NCBI GenBank assembly: GCA_050731755.1
Contig: JBOHPP010000117.1
Location: forward strand, 1-10,047
Length of the DNA stretch: 10,047 bases
Origin: JBOHPP01 sp050731755
Lineage (GTDB): Bacteria > Methylomirabilota > Methylomirabilia > Rokubacteriales > CSP1-6
Direction: 5' to 3'
Both the position numbers and the translations under genes were made by a program. The notes under the pieces are model-generated. The model searched no databases. It saw nothing but the letters and a program-made list of their open reading frames with translations, and was not told the DNA's origin. Shown one piece after another: positions 5,853-10,047 of this stretch. Within the stretch, counting starts at the first letter, position 1. Every line of letters starts with the position of its first letter.

Positions 5853-6613
5853 CAGATGCAGCGGCCGCCGTCGACCTCGAGACAGGAGCCGGTGATCATG
5901 GCCGCGTCGTCGGAAGCCAGGAAGACGGCAGCCCGGGCGATGTCCTCGGGCTGGTTGAGCCGCCCCAGCGGGACGGTGGCCACGTAGCGGCCCAGGCTTT
6001 CCTCGTCCACCTCCTTCTTGTTCATGAAGGTGGGAAGCATCGGCGTGTGGGTGGCGACGGGGGCGATGGCGACCACGCGGACGCCGTGGCCCGCCACCTC
6101 GAGGGCCAGCGCCTTGGTCAGCGTGACCACCGCGCCCTTGGAGGCGGCGTAGGTCTGACCGCCCGGCCGAGGCCGCAGGGCGGCGGTGGACGCCGTGATG
6201 AGGAAGGCGCCGCGGCGCTGCCGCTTCATCACCGGCAACGCATATTTGGCGCCGAGCCACACGCCTTTCACGTTCACGGCCATGATCCGGTCGAAGGCCG
6301 CCTCGTCGACCTCCTCGATGTCCAGCTTCCACTGCGGCACGCCGGCGTTGGCGAAGAACACGTCGAGCCCCCCGAAGCTGGCCAGCGCGCCCTCCACCAT
6401 CATCTGGTTGTCGGCGGCCATGGTGACATCGGCGCGCATGGCCAGCGCCCGTCCCCCCGCCTTTTCGATCCGCTCGACCGTGGTCTTGGCCCCCGCCTCG
6501 TTGAGATCGGCCACCACCACCCGCGCGCCCTCGGCCGCCATGGCCAGGGCCGAGGCGGCGCCGATGCCCGATCCGGCGCCCGTGATCACCGCCACCCGGT
6601 CTTTCAGTCTCAT
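5852..6613 (-). CDS. Short-chain dehydrogenase/reductase (classical SDR)
   Basis: A 253-residue NAD(P)-dependent oxidoreductase, the normal length for a classical SDR. The Rossmann motif TGAGSGIG is at 11-18. Asp36 at the end of the second strand (VVVADLN) favours NAD over NADP. D62-V63 contacts the adenine ring in relatives, and NAG is at 89-91. The catalytic tetrad is N114, S142, Y155 and K159 (YAASK). The C-terminus GSCLEVDGG is typical. ATG 6613 follows an AAGGGG stretch by a few bases. The gene begins 20 bases after the LLM stop and ends in a 1-base overlap with the hydrolase gene. It resembles glucose 1-dehydrogenase/FabG-like enzymes, but the substrate cannot be assigned. Confidence 0.92.
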   Translation of the reverse strand: MRLKDRVAVITGAGSGIGAASALAMAAEGARVVVADLNEAGAKTTVERIEKAGGRALAMRADVTMAADNQMMVEGALASFGGLDVFFANAGVPQWKLDIEEVDEAAFDRIMAVNVKGVWLGAKYALPVMKRQRRGAFLITASTAALRPRPGGQTYAASKGAVVTLTKALALEVAGHGVRVVAIAPVATHTPMLPTFMNKKEVDEESLGRYVATVPLGRLNQPEDIARAAVFLASDDAAMITGSCLEVDGGRCI

Positions 6614-6633
6614 CGTGCCCCCCTTGCCCCGGC

Positions 6634-7653
6634 TCAGAGCGCGAGCGCGGCCATTGCCCGGACCGCCTCGAGGTCGCCGCCGACCATCAGCGTCGTCACA
6701 CCCGCGGCCTTCCATTCCGTGAGCCGCTCGCGGATCCGCTCGCGGGGGCCGCAGAGGGCGACCTCATCCACGAGCGCGTCGGGCACGGCGGCCTCCGCCT
6801 CGGCCTTGCGGCCCGAGAGATAGAGGTCCTGGATGGTGCGCGCCGCCTCTTCGTAGCGATAGCGCTGGACGAGCTCGTTGTAGAAGTTCCGGCGCCGCGC
6901 ACCCATGCCACCCACGTAGAGGGCCAGGCGGGCTTTCACCTGGGCGCGGCAAGCGCTCACGTCGTCGCCGACCACGACCGCCACCGACGGCATGATGTCG
7001 AAGGTCGCCGGCGCGCGGCCGCGCGCGCGGAAGCCCTCCTCCAGCCACCCGCGGAACAGCTTCAGGTGACGCGGCGCGAAGAACGTAGGGATCCAGCCGT
7101 CGGCGATCTCAGCGGCCAGGGCCACGTTCTTGGGTCCGATGGCGGCCAGGTAGATGGGGAGCTCGGCGCGGCCGTGGAGAATCGAGCGCAGGGGCTTGCC
7201 CAGCCCGGTGGCATCGGGGCCGGCGTACGGAATCTGGTAGTACGTCCCCCGGAACTCGAGCGGCTTCTCGCGGCGCAGGATGGCGCGGACGATCTCCACG
7301 TACTCCCGAGTCTTCACGAGTGGCTTGCCGAAGGGTTGCCCGTGCCAGCCCTCGACCACCTGGGGGCCGGAGACGCCGAGGCCCAGCCGGAAGCGGCCGC
7401 CGGAGAGCGCGTCCAAGGTCATCGCGGTCATCGCCGCCATCGCCGGCGTGCGGCCGGGGATCTGCATGATCGCGGTGCCGACGTGCAGACGCTCGGTGCG
7501 CGCGGCGATCCAGGCGGCCGGGGTGACAGCATCCGAGCCGTAGGCCTCCGCCGTCCACACCGAGTCGAAGCCGAGGCGCTCGGCCTCCAGCACCTTCGGC
7601 ATGTCGAGCTTCAGGGTCGGCCCCGAGTAGCTCAGATGCAGGGCCAGCTTCAT
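6634..7653 (-). CDS. LLM-class F420-dependent oxidoreductase, Rv3520c-like
   Basis: A 339-residue luciferase-like monooxygenase-fold (TIM barrel) enzyme. It follows the Rv3520c-type F420 oxidoreductase pattern throughout: LEAERLGFDSVWTAEAYGSD near 23-42, LDALSGGRFRLGLGVSGPQV near 80-99, the WHGQPFGKPLVKTREYVEIV block after it, GPKNVALAAEIADGW in the middle, LYVGGMG later, and a C-terminal segment ending AAGVTTLMVGGDL. Such enzymes transfer hydride between reduced deazaflavin F420 and a carbonyl, alkene or similar substrate. F420 rather than FMN is inferred from the subfamily. The start at 7653 is decided by an excellent AGGAGGT (7665-7659) five bases upstream, sited in the 13-bp gap after the alkyltransferase-like gene. 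The following SDR gene may act on the same or a neighbouring metabolite. Confidence 0.9.
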   Translation of the reverse strand: MKLALHLSYSGPTLKLDMPKVLEAERLGFDSVWTAEAYGSDAVTPAAWIAARTERLHVGTAIMQIPGRTPAMAAMTAMTLDALSGGRFRLGLGVSGPQVVEGWHGQPFGKPLVKTREYVEIVRAILRREKPLEFRGTYYQIPYAGPDATGLGKPLRSILHGRAELPIYLAAIGPKNVALAAEIADGWIPTFFAPRHLKLFRGWLEEGFRARGRAPATFDIMPSVAVVVGDDVSACRAQVKARLALYVGGMGARRRNFYNELVQRYRYEEAARTIQDLYLSGRKAEAEAAVPDALVDEVALCGPRERIRERLTEWKAAGVTTLMVGGDLEAVRAMAALAL

Positions 7654-7666
7654 CGGGGACCTCCTC

Positions 7667-7993
7667 TCAGGGACGCCACTGGTGGTTCGGCAGTCGCACG
7701 CGCCCGCCGCGCAGCGGGACGCCTTCCGCCTCGAGCCTGAGCCGCTGCGTCAGCATGCCGCTCACCCGGGCGCGCCGGCTGATCCCGCCCCGGGCGTTGA
7801 CCACGCGATGCCACGGAATGTCGGCCGGGCACTGCTGCATGGCCCGACCCACCGCGCGCGCGGCCCGCGGTCGCCCGAGGAGCGCGGCGACCTGCCCATA
7901 CGTGACCACGCGCCCGACCGGAATGCGGCGGACCAGCCGCCAGACCGCCCGGACGAAGCTTACGCCGGTCGGGCGTGGATGGACAGCTCCCAC
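7667..7993 (-). CDS. atl: Alkyltransferase-like protein (ATL), catalytically inactive MGMT/Ogt homologue
   Basis: A 108-residue protein corresponding only to the DNA-binding C-terminal domain of O6-alkylguanine-DNA alkyltransferases. VTYGQVAALLGRPRAARAVG (30-49) carries the helix-turn-helix, Tyr32 and the Arg finger R46. The acceptor motif PCHRV is PWHRVVN, with Trp61 in place of the alkyl-accepting Cys. This is the ATL signature: such proteins bind O6-alkylguanine and flag it for nucleotide excision repair without removing the alkyl group. The N-terminus is uncertain. GTG 7993 is the last usual start before the conserved VWRLVRRIPVG segment. It lies 34 bp inside the ABC exporter gene in another frame and has no good Shine-Dalgarno, so translation may depend on coupling. 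The next GTG is inside the domain. Length matches short family members such as yeast Atl1. Confidence 0.88.
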   Translation of the reverse strand: MGAVHPRPTGVSFVRAVWRLVRRIPVGRVVTYGQVAALLGRPRAARAVGRAMQQCPADIPWHRVVNARGGISRRARVSGMLTQRLRLEAEGVPLRGGRVRLPNHQWRP

Positions 7994-9744
7994 AGGCGCG
8001 CATAGAGCCCGCCCTGGCGCACCAGGTCGGCGTGCCGGCCCTCCTCGTGGACCCGGCCTCGATGGAGCACGAGGATGCGATCGGCGTGCTGCACGGTCGA
8101 CAGCCGATGAGCGATGGTGATCGTCGTGCGACCCTCGGCCAGCTGGGTCATGGCTTGGCGCAGCAGCGCTTCCGACTCCGGATCCACGCTCGAGGTGGCC
8201 TCGTCCAGGACGAGAACGGCGGGATTGTACACGAGGGCCCGCGCGATGGCCAGGAGCTGGCGCTGGCCATGCGACAGGTTGGCGCCACGCTCGCCCAGAG
8301 GCTCGCCCCAGCCCCCGGGCAGCGCCTCGATGAGGCGCCGGCAGTTGGCCACCTCCACCGCCCGGTCCAAATCGGCCCGGCTCACACGCCCATCGACGCC
8401 GAGGGTGAGGTTGCTCTCCACAGTGCCGGTGAAGAGCACGATGTCCTGGAAGATGACGCCCACCGTGCGGCGCAGGCTCTCCAGCGCCCACTCGCGCACG
8501 TCCACGCCGTCGACCAGGACCTGACCGCGCTGGGCGTCGTACGAGCGGTTCAGCAGGCGCGCGCAGGTGGTCTTGCCCTCGCCGGTGGCCCCGACCAACG
8601 CGATGTGCTCGCCGGGGGCGACCGCGAACGTGCAATCCTGGAGCACCCACGCCTCGTCCTCGTAGGCGAACCAAACGCCGCGTAGCTCCACCGGCACCGC
8701 GCGCCGCCGGGCCGGGCGCGCCCGGGCCGCCGGCGGCGTGACGATTGTCGGCTCACGATCGAGCACGTCGAAGATTCGCTCCGAGGAGGCCATGGCCGCC
8801 TGCATGACGGTATATTTGGCGCCGAGGTCCCGGATGGGCAGGAAGAACCGGTTGGTGTACTGGATGAACGCCACCAGCGTGCCAAAGGTGAGCGCTTCCG
8901 CGGCGATCTGGCCGGCCCCGTACCAGAGCAGCAGCGCCAGCGCCACCGAGCCCAGCGCTTCCACCGAGGCGTAGAGCGACGCCTCCCAGACCGTCGAGGC
9001 GAACATGGCCCGCCGCAGCTCGCCACTGAGCCGCCGGAAGGCGCCCAGCTCGTGCCGTTCCCGGGCGAAGAGCTGGATGACCGTCATCCCCTGCAGCGAC
9101 TCCTGCAGAAACGCGTTGAGCCGGGCCAGCCGCTGCCGCACCGTGCGGTAGGCGTCGCGGGCGCGGACGCGGAAGAAGCCGCCGACGGCCCCGAGCACGG
9201 GCACGATGGACAGCGTGACCAGCGCCAACCGCCAGTCCATCCACAACATGACCGCGACCACGCCGACCAGGGTGATGACGTCGCCGGCCACGGCGGTGAG
9301 TCCGCTGGCGAAGGCCTCGCTCACCGCTTCCACGTCGTTCAGGACCCGCGTCATGAGCCGGCCGACTGGATTCCGGTCGAAGAACGCGGCCTCCTGGCGC
9401 AGCAGGTGACGGAAGAGCAGGCCGCGCAGGTCGTGCATCACGCGCTGGCCGGTGAGCTGCATCAGATAGGACTCCGCCGTCCGGAACGCGGCCAGCGCCA
9501 CCAGCACGAGCAGGAACAGGGTGGCGACGCCGGTGAGCCCCGGCCAGTCGCCGACAAGAATGTGCTCGTCGATCGCCACCTTGAGGAGGTAGGGCTGGAG
9601 CAGCTCGACCCCGGCGATGAGCGGGAAGAGCAGCGCGGTGGCCCCGAGCAGGCGGGCGTGGGGACGCGCGATTCGCGCGAGGCGCGCGACCAGGTGCCGG
9701 TCGAACGCCCGTCCCAGGACCTCGTCGGTCTCGAGGTCAGGCAC
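7960..9744 (-). CDS. ABC exporter half-transporter (permease-ATPase fusion), catalytically complete subunit
   Basis: A 594-residue type IV (MsbA/MdlB-like) exporter. Residues about 30-325 are the six-helix transmembrane domain, with the coupling-helix region near FFDRNPVGRLMTRVLNDVEA (121-140). The nucleotide-binding domain follows: A-loop Tyr361, Walker A GATGEGKT (385-392), Q-loop Gln433, signature LSHGQ (490-494), Walker B VLVLDE (510-515) with catalytic Glu515, and switch His546. All ATPase motifs are intact. The GTG start at 9744 has AGGAGG nine bases upstream and overlaps the preceding ABC gene by 8 bp. Together the two should form a heterodimer like MdlA/MdlB, BmrC/BmrD or TM287/TM288. 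The substrate (lipid, drug or peptide) cannot be predicted. The 3' end overlaps the proposed start of the ATL gene. Confidence 0.95.
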   Translation of the reverse strand: MPDLETDEVLGRAFDRHLVARLARIARPHARLLGATALLFPLIAGVELLQPYLLKVAIDEHILVGDWPGLTGVATLFLLVLVALAAFRTAESYLMQLTGQRVMHDLRGLLFRHLLRQEAAFFDRNPVGRLMTRVLNDVEAVSEAFASGLTAVAGDVITLVGVVAVMLWMDWRLALVTLSIVPVLGAVGGFFRVRARDAYRTVRQRLARLNAFLQESLQGMTVIQLFARERHELGAFRRLSGELRRAMFASTVWEASLYASVEALGSVALALLLWYGAGQIAAEALTFGTLVAFIQYTNRFFLPIRDLGAKYTVMQAAMASSERIFDVLDREPTIVTPPAARARPARRRAVPVELRGVWFAYEDEAWVLQDCTFAVAPGEHIALVGATGEGKTTCARLLNRSYDAQRGQVLVDGVDVREWALESLRRTVGVIFQDIVLFTGTVESNLTLGVDGRVSRADLDRAVEVANCRRLIEALPGGWGEPLGERGANLSHGQRQLLAIARALVYNPAVLVLDEATSSVDPESEALLRQAMTQLAEGRTTITIAHRLSTVQHADRILVLHRGRVHEEGRHADLVRQGGLYARLWELSIHARPA

Positions 9745-10047
9745 GGGCGATTTCCTCCTCGAGCTGCTGAATTCGCCACAGTCGGGCGTAGGCGCCGCCC
9801 GCCCGCATCAACTCCTCGTGCGGGCCAAGCTCGGCGACCCGCCCCTCGATGAGCACGACGATGCGGTCCGCGGCGCGCGCGGCGTTGAGCCGATGGGTCA
9901 TCAGCAGAACGGTGCGGCCCCCCGTCGCCTGGCGGAGGTTGGCGATGATCTCCTCCTCCTTGGCCGCGTCGACGGCGGCGAAGACGTCGTCGAGCACCAG
10001 CACGGGGGAATCGCCGGCCACGGCCCGGGCCAGGGCCAGCCGCTGGC
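9737..10047 (-). CDS. ABC exporter half-transporter, C-terminal part of nucleotide-binding domain (5' end outside window), degenerate-site subunit
   Basis: The frame is open to the right edge, so the true start is outside; GTG 10021 is not a start. About 102 codons are visible. They begin with QRLALARA just after the ABC signature, then Walker B VLVLDD, D-loop AAVD and the switch-region MTHRLN with His. The residue after the Walker B Asp is Asp where the catalytic Glu is expected. This substitution is characteristic of the degenerate-site partner in heterodimeric exporters (MdlA/YheI/TM287 class) and complements the intact Glu in the following gene. Unlike the downstream subunit it ends in an acidic helix (QQLEEEIARA). 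The 8-bp overlap with the next gene implies coupled, equimolar synthesis. Confidence 0.9.
   Translation of the reverse strand, partial: QRLALARAVAGDSPVLVLDDVFAAVDAAKEEEIIANLRQATGGRTVLLMTHRLNAARAADRIVVLIEGRVAELGPHEELMRAGGAYARLWRIQQLEEEIARA

Noticed and set aside
5853..6332. N-terminal extension of the MBL-fold protein upstream of ATG 5852
   Set aside because: The extension lies within the SDR gene in another frame and is low-complexity Arg/Gly; family similarity begins at MKIVPLAADS, which starts in a TGATG overlap.
5276..6823. A 515-codon open frame on the plus strand
   Set aside because: It is antisense to the MBL-fold, SDR and LLM genes, which carry complete motifs; the predicted product is Arg/Pro/His-rich with no recognisable domain.

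Overview
The window is very G+C-rich, densely packed bacterial chromosome with 13 protein genes (two cut by the window edges), many 1-8 bp start/stop overlaps, and no RNA genes, mobile elements or CRISPR. An F420-type luciferase-like oxidoreductase, a UPF0282-like metallo-hydrolase, a selenocysteine peroxiredoxin and very high G+C suggest an uncultured soil or subsurface lineage such as Rokubacteria/Methylomirabilota. That lineage is an inference; no marker gene is present to fix it.

Layout. 1-255 (+) is the C-terminal end of a probable TetR-type regulator, tail to tail with a DUF4149 membrane protein (227-682, -). A divergent promoter region (683-801) separates the latter from a secreted TPR protein (802-1545, +). 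The TPR gene runs directly into endonuclease III (1542-2189, +), which appears to start at a CTG codon. On the minus strand a SRPBCC protein (3057-3524) and endonuclease IV (2089-3060) overlap by 4 bp, and endonuclease IV overlaps the 3' end of endonuclease III by 101 bp. Two base-excision-repair enzymes therefore converge here. A DMT/EamA exporter (3548-4453, +) diverges from the SRPBCC gene.

From the right edge down to 4450, seven minus-strand genes form one tightly spaced array: two halves of a heterodimeric ABC exporter (9737-10047 partial, 7960-9744), an alkyltransferase-like DNA repair protein with Trp in place of the acceptor Cys (7667-7993), an F420-dependent LLM oxidoreductase (6634-7653), an SDR dehydrogenase (5852-6613), a metallo-beta-lactamase-fold protein (4920-5852) and a peroxiredoxin (4450-4923).

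The standout is the peroxiredoxin. Its frame is interrupted by a single TGA exactly at the peroxidatic cysteine of the PxxxTxxC motif, with intact coding on both sides and a possible SECIS hairpin just downstream. It is best read as a selenoprotein (U51, with C54 in a UxxC motif), not as a pseudogene; automatic annotation would split or truncate it. Second in interest are the apparent CTG start of endonuclease III (AAGGA six bases upstream, CTGA overlap with the previous stop) and the antisense-encoded C-terminal tail of endonuclease IV.
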